Part shown: positions 26,011 to 34,626 of the stretch, one piece after another
Layout of the letters: every line of letters begins with the position of its first letter
How positions within the stretch are numbered: the first letter of the stretch is position 1
NCBI GenBank assembly: GCA_000981645.1
Contig: LAQC01000003.1
Location: 128,488 to 168,839, forward strand
Length of the DNA stretch: 40,352 bases
Reading direction: 5' to 3'
DNA from: Cryomorphaceae bacterium ASP10-05a
Lineage (GTDB): Bacteria; Bacteroidota; Bacteroidia; Flavobacteriales_D; Sanyastnellaceae
Position numbers and translations under genes: made by a program
Notes under the pieces: model-generated
The model's database searches: none
What the model was told of the DNA's origin: nothing
The model's input: the letters and a program-made list of their open reading frames with translations, nothing else

Positions 26011-28881
26011 ATGCAAGCGTTTCTTAAAGCTTTTGTTGGGGTTTTTGTCCTTCTGTGCCATTTTTCAGTCTTTTCTCAGAATTGCGATTTTTCTGGAAAG
26101 ATTTATGATGAAAGTACGGATGAAGGATTAGCCGTAGCTAATGTATTCTATAACTCTAACCAGTCTATTACCGCTGATTTAGAGGGTAATTTTGCAGTCT
26201 CTCTTCCTTGCGGTACATACAGTTTTGAGTTCAGTTATGTGGGATACAAGAGCCAAGTGCTTACCGTGAATTTAAATAAGGCATCTAAGAAATTAGATGT
26301 CGGTTTACGAAGCGTAGAATTAAATGAGGCTTTAGTAACAGCTGATATAGCTATAGATAGAGAAACTCCAGTTGCTTTCTCCAACATAGACGCTAAAACG
26401 ATTAATGAAGAACTAGCTTCACAGGATATTCCTATGATTCTAAACACAACCCCTGGAGTGTATGCGACTCAGCAGGGAGGGGGTGATGGAGATGCTCGAA
26501 TTACTATTAGAGGATTCGACCAAAGAAACATAGCTGTTATGTTGGACGGTGTACCTGTAAATGACATGGAAAATGGTTGGGTTTATTGGTCTAACTGGTT
26601 TGGATTAGACGCTATTCTTCAAACTACTCAAGTACAAAGAGGATTAGGAATAAGTAAGTTAGCAGTGCCTTCTGTAGGTGGAACGATCAATATTATAACG
26701 AAAGGGATAGATCAAAAGAAGGACACTAAGATTAAACAAGAGGTTTCTAATAATGGATTCCTCAGGACTACTTTTGGACACACTTCTGGAAGGCTTAAAG
26801 GAGGGTGGGGATTCACTGTAGCTGGTTCCTATAAACAAGGGAACGGATGGGTAGATGGTAACTTCACTAAAGGATTCTTTTACTACGGAAAGGTTCAGAA
26901 AGCCATGGGAAACCATGTGTTTACTCTAAGCGGATTTGGTGCGCCACAGAGTCACGGACAGCGAGTAGTAAGAGGCGGGATAGGCGTGTATGATGCAGCA
27001 GTAGCTTCTAACCTAGGCGCTGAATTGAATAGCCAAGATGTAAATGAATTCGGTATAGGACACAACTTTCAGACAGCGGATTTAATGCGGTATGATTTAG
27101 ATGCTAATGGCAACAGGATTAACCAAAAGACTGAGAGGTTAAACTCTAACGTAAACTATTACCACAAGCCTCAGTTCTCCTTTAGACATTCTTGGAATAT
27201 GTCAGATAAGCTTTCTTTAAACAGTACAGCATACCTTTCCATTGGAAATGGGGGAGGAACTAGATTAGATAAGTCCTTCAGTAAAGATGAATTATTAGAA
27301 AATGGGGGGCCTGATTATCAAAGTGTCTATGATATTCAAACAGGAGATTCATTTGAACCTACACCATTTGTGTCCCAAGACCCAACCATTATATCGGGTA
27401 TCTCGGCTACGGAGCATGCTGCTACTGAAAACTATCTTCAGTCAGGAATTAATAATCACTTTTGGTACGGGTTACTGTCAAGCATGTCTTACAAAATGTC
27501 TGAGAAGATCACCTTATCGGGAGGCTTAGACGTAAGGAGTTATAAAGGAGGTCATTACAGAGAGGTTTATGACTTGCTGGGTGCTGACTATCTTTTTGAT
27601 ACCAGTAATCCTAATAGCGCTACAGGAGTGAAACGTGTAGGAGATATTATAGATTACCACAATGACGCCTTCGTACAGTGGGGAGGATTATTCGGTCAAG
27701 TGGAGTATAAGAATGATTTGTGGTCAGGATTCCTTAGTGGGTCTTCTGCCATGACTCGGTATAAGAGAATAGATTATATGCTTCCAAGGTCGGTGACCGC
27801 GGGCGGAGTGGACATAGCGCCAGTTTATTTCTGGGAGACCAATGCTACATCTCCTACGCTAATCGAAGAAACAGCTCCTAATGGACAGGTATATACAGCA
27901 GAAAGTCCAGAACTCAGCTACCAAGAAACAGACTGGTACTATAAAGGAGGTTTTACGGTGAAAGCAGGATTTAACCGTAAAATAAATGAAAAGCATAACT
28001 TCTTTGTAAACCTTGGTTATTTGGATAGAGCTCCTAGGTTCCAAAATGTTTTCGATTTTGGAAATAAGCTGTTTTCAAATATCGAGAACGAGCTTATTCA
28101 GGCTGTTGAGTTTGGTTATGGATTTAAAACAAGACCATTTAGCCTTAACCTAAACAGTTACTACACCACTTGGCAGAATAGGCCAGTAAACAGAGGTGTT
28201 AAAATCTCTGACCCTCAAGATCCAGAAGAGTTTATAAGTGCTAATGTGAATGGCATGAACGCGAGACACATGGGAGCAGAGCTTGAGGCCGCTTATGCGG
28301 TAAATAAAAAATTAACCTTGGAGGGAATAGTTTCTTTAGGGGATTGGATTTGGGATACTAAAGATACCGTGCTTTTTTACTATGATGATGGAACCCCTGT
28401 AATAGAAAATGGTGTTCAGCGTTCTGTATCCTATGACGCGAGAGGAGTTCATGTAGGTGATGCTGCTCAAACCCAGTTAGGTGGTTTGATTCGTTATGAA
28501 TTTAAAAGAGGAGCCTACGTGAAATTGAGATATACATTCTTTGATAGACATTATGCCAATTTTAACCCAAATGACTTAAATGGGGATGATGCTGGAAGAG
28601 ATTCCTGGCAGGTGCCTAGTTATGGTCTTCTTGATTTTCACGCTGGATACCGCATTAAGTTGCGAGATAAATATAATTTGAACCTAAGAGGTTCATTGTT
28701 TAATATATTAGATAAGCGAGCTATATCAGATGCTTCTGTAAATGACAATAGAGCTGTCGGTAGTGATTCGCCTACAGGAGCAGCTCAGAGTGAAGACGGA
28801 GATTTATTCGATGCTAATTCTGCAGGAGTATTCTTTCTTCAAGGAACTAGACTCAACATTTCAGCCACACTTAATTTTTAG
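26011..28881 (+). CDS. TonB-dependent outer-membrane receptor with carboxypeptidase-regulatory-like N-terminal domain
   Basis: A 956-residue outer-membrane importer. Signal peptide (ending VFSQ), then a CarboxypepD_reg-like domain at about 25-105 (GKIYDESTDEGLAVANVFY ... FSYVGYKSQVL). A plug domain follows at about 115-230, with MILNTTPGVYATQQGGGDGD, RITIRGFDQRNIAVMLDGV and VGGTINIITKG. The rest is a 22-strand-type barrel ending in the aromatic-terminal LNISATLNF. It takes up a substrate using energy from TonB-ExbBD. It lacks the SusC-specific features and no SusD follows. The neighbours suggest the substrate is released by the secreted PLD-like protein. The gaps of 21 and 12 bases to its neighbours indicate an operon. 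Confidence 0.93.
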   Translation: MQAFLKAFVGVFVLLCHFSVFSQNCDFSGKIYDESTDEGLAVANVFYNSNQSITADLEGNFAVSLPCGTYSFEFSYVGYKSQVLTVNLNKASKKLDVGLRSVELNEALVTADIAIDRETPVAFSNIDAKTINEELASQDIPMILNTTPGVYATQQGGGDGDARITIRGFDQRNIAVMLDGVPVNDMENGWVYWSNWFGLDAILQTTQVQRGLGISKLAVPSVGGTINIITKGIDQKKDTKIKQEVSNNGFLRTTFGHTSGRLKGGWGFTVAGSYKQGNGWVDGNFTKGFFYYGKVQKAMGNHVFTLSGFGAPQSHGQRVVRGGIGVYDAAVASNLGAELNSQDVNEFGIGHNFQTADLMRYDLDANGNRINQKTERLNSNVNYYHKPQFSFRHSWNMSDKLSLNSTAYLSIGNGGGTRLDKSFSKDELLENGGPDYQSVYDIQTGDSFEPTPFVSQDPTIISGISATEHAATENYLQSGINNHFWYGLLSSMSYKMSEKITLSGGLDVRSYKGGHYREVYDLLGADYLFDTSNPNSATGVKRVGDIIDYHNDAFVQWGGLFGQVEYKNDLWSGFLSGSSAMTRYKRIDYMLPRSVTAGGVDIAPVYFWETNATSPTLIEETAPNGQVYTAESPELSYQETDWYYKGGFTVKAGFNRKINEKHNFFVNLGYLDRAPRFQNVFDFGNKLFSNIENELIQAVEFGYGFKTRPFSLNLNSYYTTWQNRPVNRGVKISDPQDPEEFISANVNGMNARHMGAELEAAYAVNKKLTLEGIVSLGDWIWDTKDTVLFYYDDGTPVIENGVQRSVSYDARGVHVGDAAQTQLGGLIRYEFKRGAYVKLRYTFFDRHYANFNPNDLNGDDAGRDSWQVPSYGLLDFHAGYRIKLRDKYNLNLRGSLFNILDKRAISDASVNDNRAVGSDSPTGAAQSEDGDLFDANSAGVFFLQGTRLNISATLNF

Positions 28882-28893
28882 AAAACACACGTT

Positions 28894-31089
28894 ATGAAAT
28901 CATATTTATTAGCATTATTAGCGCTTTGCAACGCACTACTTTTATCAGCTCAGACTGACATACAGGATCTTAGAGATAACTATGCTGTAGGTCAAGTAGT
29001 GACTATTACAGGAATAGTTACTCATGGAGAAGAAATGGGTTCTTCTGTTAGGTATATGCAAGATGAATCTGCAGGGATAGCTATATATTCTGGAGCTTGG
29101 GAAGGTTTTACTACTCCTTCTAGAGGAGACGAAATCACTGTGACAGGAGAAATCACTGAGTTTAACGGGTTATTAGAAGTAGGGCCCAATTTAAGTGCTG
29201 TTACTATTAATAGCACAGGGAATGAACTTCCAGATTTTGAATACATAGATCTATCTGATTTTAATGAAGGTGTAGAAGGAGAACTTGTAAATTTTGATGG
29301 AGCTCAATTCCAGGATGGAGGAAGTACCTTTGCCGGAAATAACACTTATACTTTCATTCATGAGGGTGAGCAGTCTATAATATACCTTAGAACAGGCAGC
29401 GCTTTGGAAGGACAGATTATCCCAGCTGGACAGATTACGCTGAGAGGGATAGTGTCTCAGTTTACTTTTGATGGTTTTGGTGGATATCAACTGTTGCCTA
29501 GAGATATGGAAGACTTAATTTCCAATTCAACTATTAATCTAGCCTCTCAGTTGACTCAGTCATCTCACGATGAAAGTTCTATTACCTTAAATTGGTTAAC
29601 GGATACTCCAGGTACTACAGTGCTTTATTATGGAACAGATGCTGACAACCTAACTGAGACGGCTTCGGATATGGCAGCAGTAACGAGTCATGAGGTGACT
29701 ATGACTGGTTTAGAGCCAGGAACAGTGTACTTCGTTTATGCTGAGTCGGCTAATGATGATTCTGCAGTTCAGTCAAGCGTATCTTCATTCGTCACAGTAA
29801 GTGAGTCAAGCGGAGATATTCATGTTTATTTTACTGGGTCTGTAGATACGAGCGTTGCAACGCTAGATGAGGCTATCTCTCTAGGAGCAGCTACCAATGA
29901 TACTATAGCAGCATATATAGACAGAGCACTATCTACGATTGATTTAGCGGTTTATAATAATAACGACCAAACGATTATGAACGCGGTGGATGATGCTTAT
30001 GATAGAGGGGTTCAAATTAGGTACATTACTCAAGGTTCTAATGCTAACATAGGGTTAGGTCAAATAAATTCTGAAATTCCAGTTTTAGAAAGGCAAGACG
30101 AAAATGGTTCTGGAATGCATAATAAGTTTGTAATCATTGACGCTGATGATACCGATAACTGTGCTCTAATTACAGGCTCTACAAACTTCACTACGAACGG
30201 ATTAGTTGAGGATTATAACAATGTAGTATTCTTTCAAGATCAATCGATTTGTAGAGGGTATAGAGTTGAGTTTGAGGAAATGTGGGGTGGAAGCGGTTCA
30301 CAGCCAATAGTAGGGAACAGTAAGTTTAGTTCGCTTAAACTAAATAACACGCCCAAGCAATATACTATAGGTGGTGTGCCTGTTGAAGCCTATTTTTCAC
30401 CAACTGATGGTGTAACTGATGCTATTAAGTCGGCTATCCAGACAACTGACTCTGATTTAGATTTTGCCCTTTTAGTGCTCACTAGAGATGATTTAACAGA
30501 GGCTATCATAGAAGAAGACAACCTCTTTTTAGTAGTAGCTAGAGGCATGATAGAACAAGTAAGTGGGAATGGATCAGATTTTCAAACGTTATTAGATGGC
30601 GGTGTAGATACAGAGAGTCATGAGGGTATTTTTCCTCAGCTTCACCATAAATACTGTATCATAGATCACAGCAGTCCAGATTCAGATCCGCTAGTAATTA
30701 CTGGTTCTCATAACTGGAGCTCTTCAGCAGAAACTGTAAATGATGAAAATACAGTGATCATTCATGACGCGAGTATAGCCAATCAGTTTTACCAAGAATG
30801 GTATCAAAGATGGTCTGAGTTAACTGTAGGAGTGGAGGAAGTAGAAAATCAGTGGGATGTGAGGTTTTATCCTAACCCTGCATCAGATGTAGTTAACTTG
30901 TACGTGAATAACACTGGAAGCTCTAAACTATCTGTCAGCTTGCTAGACATTACTGGAAAAGAGGTTTATCAGTCAAGTTTACAAGGTAAAAAGCATCTAT
31001 TAGATGTATCCTCTATGAGCCATGGGGTTTATACGCTAATGATTCATGATGGACAGTATTCTTATGCTCAGAAGTTAGTTATTCGCTAA
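28894..31089 (+). CDS. Secreted OB-fold / FN3 / phospholipase D-like protein with T9SS sorting domain
   Basis: A 731-residue secreted protein. A signal peptide (ending LLLSAQ) is followed by an OB-type nucleic-acid-binding-like domain at about 20-210 (GQVVTITGIVTHGEEMGSSV). A fibronectin type III domain lies at about 215-300. The PLD domain is at about 310-640, with two intact HKD motifs: HNKFVIID starting at His409 with GSTNF after it, and HHKYCIID starting at His584 with GSHNWSS after it. Both halves needed for catalysis are therefore present. A T9SS type A domain (VRFYPNPASDVVNL) ends the protein. PLD-superfamily members cleave phosphodiesters in phospholipids or DNA. The OB domain favours a nuclease, which is inference. 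Confidence 0.9.
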   Translation: MKSYLLALLALCNALLLSAQTDIQDLRDNYAVGQVVTITGIVTHGEEMGSSVRYMQDESAGIAIYSGAWEGFTTPSRGDEITVTGEITEFNGLLEVGPNLSAVTINSTGNELPDFEYIDLSDFNEGVEGELVNFDGAQFQDGGSTFAGNNTYTFIHEGEQSIIYLRTGSALEGQIIPAGQITLRGIVSQFTFDGFGGYQLLPRDMEDLISNSTINLASQLTQSSHDESSITLNWLTDTPGTTVLYYGTDADNLTETASDMAAVTSHEVTMTGLEPGTVYFVYAESANDDSAVQSSVSSFVTVSESSGDIHVYFTGSVDTSVATLDEAISLGAATNDTIAAYIDRALSTIDLAVYNNNDQTIMNAVDDAYDRGVQIRYITQGSNANIGLGQINSEIPVLERQDENGSGMHNKFVIIDADDTDNCALITGSTNFTTNGLVEDYNNVVFFQDQSICRGYRVEFEEMWGGSGSQPIVGNSKFSSLKLNNTPKQYTIGGVPVEAYFSPTDGVTDAIKSAIQTTDSDLDFALLVLTRDDLTEAIIEEDNLFLVVARGMIEQVSGNGSDFQTLLDGGVDTESHEGIFPQLHHKYCIIDHSSPDSDPLVITGSHNWSSSAETVNDENTVIIHDASIANQFYQEWYQRWSELTVGVEEVENQWDVRFYPNPASDVVNLYVNNTGSSKLSVSLLDITGKEVYQSSLQGKKHLLDVSSMSHGVYTLMIHDGQYSYAQKLVIR
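28926..28934 (-). repeat. GCGTTGCAA motif copy 6
   Basis: Plus strand reads TTGCAACGC, within the signal-peptide region of the PLD gene. It is antisense to that gene, where it encodes part of Leu-Cys-Asn-Ala. Confidence 0.75.
29852..29863. repeat. GCGTTGCAACGC perfect palindrome, copy 7
   Basis: Inside the PLD gene. The symmetry extends one base on each side to AGCGTTGCAACGCT, and it is read as Ser-Val-Ala-Thr. Confidence 0.8.
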
Positions 31090-31090
31090 G

Positions 31091-31111
31091 TTTGCTCTAA
31101 TTTAGAGCAAA
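31091..31111. repeat. Perfect inverted repeat ending at the fcl start codon
   Basis: TTTGCTCTAA and TTAGAGCAAA are arranged around a central T and form a 10-base stem on paper, or 8 bases with a five-base loop. The right arm ends at the A of the fcl ATG, and the left arm begins two bases after the PLD stop codon. It has no T run, so it is not a standard terminator. A hairpin here could affect fcl translation or mark an mRNA processing site. Confidence 0.6.
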
Positions 31112-32055
31112 TGGAATTCTCGAATACATCCGGAAAAATATATATAGCAGGCCATAATGGTATGGTCGGCTCAGCTATTCATAGAGGCTTACTCAAGAAA
31201 GGCTATACTAATATAGTAACTCGTTCTTCTAAAGAGCTAGACCTAAGAAATCAGAATGACGTAAATGATTTCTTTAAGTCTGAAAAACCAGATTTCGTTT
31301 TTTTAGCTGCAGCTAAGGTTGGAGGGATTCTGGCCAATAGCACATACAGAGCAGAATTTCTCTATGACAATCTGATGATTCAGACAAACATCATTCATGC
31401 AAGCTATACCCATAAAGTTTCTAAGCTATTATTCTTAGGCTCGTCATGTATTTATCCTAAAATGGCTAAGCAGCCACTTAGAGAAGAGGCGCTTTTAACT
31501 GGAGAGTTAGAGCCGACTAATGAGCCGTATGCTATAGCTAAGATTGCTGGAATTAAAATGTGCGAGGCATACAGAGACCAATACGGTGTTAACTTCATTT
31601 CTGCCATGCCTACAAATCTTTATGGCCCTAATGATAATTATGATTTAAAAAGTAGTCATGTCCTTCCTGCCTTACTTAGGAAATTCCATGAAGCTAAAGT
31701 TTCAGGAGATTCGGAAGTTCAGTGCTGGGGAACTGGCTCCCCTATGCGTGAGTTCTTGCATGTAGATGATTTAGCAGCGGGCTGTCTTCATTTAATGCTA
31801 ACTTATGATCAAAAAGAATTCGTGAACATTGGGACAGGAACCGATGTGACGATAAAGGAGTTGGCAGAGACCATAGCTTCTATTGTTGGGTATAATGGAG
31901 AGCTCGTTTGGGATTCTACCAAGCCAGACGGAACACCTAGAAAACTTATGGATGTAAGTCGAATTCACGCCTCAGGATGGAAGCATGAAATAGACCTCAA
32001 AGAAGGCATTGAACAAGTATATAAAGAATTTACGAGTAATGAATTGGCGCTTTAA
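31111..32055 (+). CDS. fcl: GDP-L-fucose synthase
   Basis: Epimerase/reductase that converts GDP-4-keto-6-deoxymannose to GDP-L-fucose using NADPH, in the cytoplasm, for surface polysaccharide. It is an extended short-chain dehydrogenase of 314 residues. The Rossmann motif [10 protein letters not shown] lies at about 14-23. The catalytic triad is visible as Ser in LGSSCIYP near 110 and the YxxxK motif in NEPYAIAK at Tyr140. [10 protein letters not shown] and [11 protein letters not shown] are family-typical. The GDP-mannose dehydratase partner is not in the window. The gene overlaps the next by 17 bases. A perfect inverted repeat directly precedes its ATG. Confidence 0.95.
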   Translation: MEFSNTSGKIYIAGHNGMVGSAIHRGLLKKGYTNIVTRSSKELDLRNQNDVNDFFKSEKPDFVFLAAAKVGGILANSTYRAEFLYDNLMIQTNIIHASYTHKVSKLLFLGSSCIYPKMAKQPLREEALLTGELEPTNEPYAIAKIAGIKMCEAYRDQYGVNFISAMPTNLYGPNDNYDLKSSHVLPALLRKFHEAKVSGDSEVQCWGTGSPMREFLHVDDLAAGCLHLMLTYDQKEFVNIGTGTDVTIKELAETIASIVGYNGELVWDSTKPDGTPRKLMDVSRIHASGWKHEIDLKEGIEQVYKEFTSNELAL

Positions 32056-33514
32056 TATATATAAAGCGTTAGTTTGGTTTGGGGTTTTACTTATAGCCAT
32101 AAACGTATCCGGCCAGTTGGATTTGTTTCCACTGCAGCAGGATTATATTGAAGAGTCTAGATATTCTTATGGAGATTTAGACTCAGCTACTCATACTTCT
32201 ATACTGCCATTTTCTGTAAAAGACTCAGAGCTATCTGAGTCTTATTTTTACAATGACACCTCGCTATATTACAGTCTTTTAGCAGCCAAGGTTTTTAAGG
32301 ATGACTTGTTTTCCATAAACGAAGAAGATTTTGTGCTCAGAATAAACCCACTATTCGATTTTAGAGGAGCCAAGGATTTGATAGATACCAGTACTTATGC
32401 GGATACTACTCTATTTATACAGAATTCTAGAGGATTTAAAATGGATGGTAAAATAGGAAAGCGGCTCTTTTTCCAAACAGGATTTTTAGAAAGTCAGTCT
32501 TACTTACCGAGTTGGCAGAAAACCTATGCAGATACTAATCTGGTCATCCCTGGAATGGGCAGACATAAGGCGTATAAAGACAATGGGTTTGATTATGCCC
32601 AATCTTATGGATGGGTAAACTACTTTCCTGCTAAAAACATCAATCTCTTCTTTGGCCATGGAAAAATGTTCTCAGGACATGGCTATAGGTCACATTTATT
32701 AAGTCACCAAAGTTTTAATTTCCCCCATTTAAAAGCCTCAGCTACTCTTCTAAAGGGGAAATTAAAAGCTATGTGGAGTCTAGCAGCGTTGCAATCTCTA
32801 ACCAGGCAACCTTTGGGGGAAGTTCCAGAATCACTATTCAAGAAAAAATCAGCTACATTTTCTTCGATAAGTTATTTGGTAGGAAAAAGAGTAGAACTGT
32901 CAGTTTTTGAAACCAATATATGGAAGAGGTACAGTGAGTTTTCTGGGACTGTTCCTCTAAATGGACTAGCGTATGCTCCTGTGCCATTATTAGGATATTT
33001 AACACAGCGAGTAGATTCTCTTCAGTCAGCTAGAATTGGATTTAATGGACTCTTAAAAATCTCAAATAGAATTCAGTTTTATTCTCAATATCTAATAGAG
33101 ACTGAAGGCCTTCAATTGGGAATTCGAATAAACGAATTGGGGATAAAAGGATTAAGAGTCCAGGCAGAATATAATCAAGCTAACAAGGTGACTGAAATGG
33201 ACCCACTAGTCAGTTTTAGTCATTTAAATGAAGGGCTAGGACATCCAGTTCAAGATACTTTTGATGAGGTGTTTATTTCTGTAAACTACATCAAAAACCG
33301 CTGGGTAGGTAAAGTGTCTTACTCCCAATTAAATAGCTTAACAGACAGAAAAACCCTAGATGTGAATGCAGCTTACCGAGTAAACGCTAAAACTAATTTA
33401 AAAATAGCCTTGGGTTACCTATATAGACATCAAGGACAAGGAAGTAGCTCTCAATCTGGGCTTTTCTACTTTGGTGTGAAAACTTCTGTATTTGATTCCT
33501 TCTATAATTTTTAA
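32039..33514 (+). CDS. RemB/Wzi-like outer-membrane beta-barrel protein (first copy)
   Basis: A secreted or outer-membrane protein of 491 residues. The track begins at a TTG, but ATG 32039 ([20 protein letters not shown]) gives a clean signal peptide ending NVSG and overlaps fcl by 17 bases. The core [19 protein letters not shown] with a later FPHLKA aligns by eye with IGNHTNFWGNGYRSMVLG and YPYLKL in the gene two positions downstream. The C-terminal part [17 protein letters not shown] likewise matches HRNQSLAHPLGTNFYE there. These are marks of the RemB (gliding) and Wzi (capsule) barrel group. The exact role is unknown; surface polysaccharide handling is likely from the neighbours. Confidence 0.75.
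   Translation: MNWRFNIYKALVWFGVLLIAINVSGQLDLFPLQQDYIEESRYSYGDLDSATHTSILPFSVKDSELSESYFYNDTSLYYSLLAAKVFKDDLFSINEEDFVLRINPLFDFRGAKDLIDTSTYADTTLFIQNSRGFKMDGKIGKRLFFQTGFLESQSYLPSWQKTYADTNLVIPGMGRHKAYKDNGFDYAQSYGWVNYFPAKNINLFFGHGKMFSGHGYRSHLLSHQSFNFPHLKASATLLKGKLKAMWSLAALQSLTRQPLGEVPESLFKKKSATFSSISYLVGKRVELSVFETNIWKRYSEFSGTVPLNGLAYAPVPLLGYLTQRVDSLQSARIGFNGLLKISNRIQFYSQYLIETEGLQLGIRINELGIKGLRVQAEYNQANKVTEMDPLVSFSHLNEGLGHPVQDTFDEVFISVNYIKNRWVGKVSYSQLNSLTDRKTLDVNAAYRVNAKTNLKIALGYLYRHQGQGSSSQSGLFYFGVKTSVFDSFYNF
32786..32794 (+). repeat. GCGTTGCAA motif copy 8
   Basis: Within the first RemB/Wzi-like gene, read as Ala-Leu-Gln. Confidence 0.75.
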
Positions 33515-33540
33515 TAACTTGCCACTAAAATCAATCAATC

Positions 33541-34626
33541 TTGACCGAACTTTTTTTAGCATTTCTGACCGCTTTCGGAGTCGTGCTAGTGGCTATGCCC
33601 TCCTTAATTAAAGTAGCTAAGATTAAGAATTTAGTAGACGAGCCAGGCGACGACCGTAAAGTCCATAGAAAAAGCGTACCTACTATTGGAGGTATTATGA
33701 TTTTCGCGGGAACTATACTCGCATTCTGTCTTTTCTTTCCCACTGATGATATAGGCTTTGCATTTGATGTAAAGGAGGCTGTTCATGATTTCCAGTACAT
33801 TATAGCTTGTCTCTTTATTCTCTTTTTCGTAGGAACTAAAGACGATATTATTGGGTTTAGCCCAACTAAAAAGCTCATCGCCCATTTGTTAGTAGGAAGT
33901 ATTCTAGTATTTATGGCCGATTTTCGTATTACTAGTCTTTACGGGCTGTTTAGACTTGATGGAGATTTGCCTTATTGGTTTAGTGCTCCATTTTCTGTTT
34001 TTGTCTATATAGTCATCGTAAATGCGGTAAACCTCATAGATGGGGTAGACGGTTTAGCCGCTGGAGTTGGTTTTATTTCAAGTGTGGCCTTTGCCTGTTG
34101 GTTTTTTATTATCGGTCATTTCCCATTTGCTGTGTTAGCTACTTCGCTGGCAGGAGCTTTGTTAGGGTTTCTGATCTTCAACTTCAATCCCGCTAAAATA
34201 TTTATGGGAGATTCAGGCTCTTTGACTATTGGTTTAATAATGTATGTTTTGGCCATTGGAATGATTGAGCAGCAAGGCTTGCACCAGGACTTAATCATTA
34301 CCTCAATATCCCGTCCTGTGCTTGCTATGGCTATTCTGGCTTATCCACTTTTAGACACTATCAGAGTATTCACCTTGAGAGCTTTAAAAGGAACCTCTCC
34401 TTTCAGTGCAGATAGAAACCACTTACATCATCATCTGCTAGACTTAGGCTTGAGCCATAAACAAACGGTATTAGTGGTCTATGCGTTCAGTTTAATTATT
34501 ATAGCCTTAGTGTTTCTAACTTCTGTTCACTCTCCCAATGTTAGCTTTTTGATAGTAGGAGTCACTGCATTTGTACTTACTCAATGTATTTTCATTTTTA
34601 AGAATTTCAGAAAAGTTAATTCATGA
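33541..34626 (+). CDS. Undecaprenyl-phosphate sugar-1-phosphate transferase, WecA/TagO/MraY family
   Basis: Inner-membrane enzyme that loads a sugar-1-phosphate, usually GlcNAc-1-P, onto undecaprenyl phosphate to start glycan synthesis. The 361 residues contain about ten to eleven helices. Family motifs are VDEPGDDRKVHRKSVPTIGG near 32-50, the metal-binding NLIDGVDGLAAG near 163-175, FMGDSGSLTIG near 220, and the His loop RNHLHHHLLDLGLSHKQT near 294. The start is a TTG at 33541: an in-frame TAA lies upstream and the next ATG would remove the first helix. The stop overlaps the next gene by the sequence ATGA. It lies between two RemB/Wzi-like genes, so the product is likely exopolysaccharide or capsule. 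Confidence 0.92.
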   Translation: MTELFLAFLTAFGVVLVAMPSLIKVAKIKNLVDEPGDDRKVHRKSVPTIGGIMIFAGTILAFCLFFPTDDIGFAFDVKEAVHDFQYIIACLFILFFVGTKDDIIGFSPTKKLIAHLLVGSILVFMADFRITSLYGLFRLDGDLPYWFSAPFSVFVYIVIVNAVNLIDGVDGLAAGVGFISSVAFACWFFIIGHFPFAVLATSLAGALLGFLIFNFNPAKIFMGDSGSLTIGLIMYVLAIGMIEQQGLHQDLIITSISRPVLAMAILAYPLLDTIRVFTLRALKGTSPFSADRNHLHHHLLDLGLSHKQTVLVVYAFSLIIIALVFLTSVHSPNVSFLIVGVTAFVLTQCIFIFKNFRKVNS

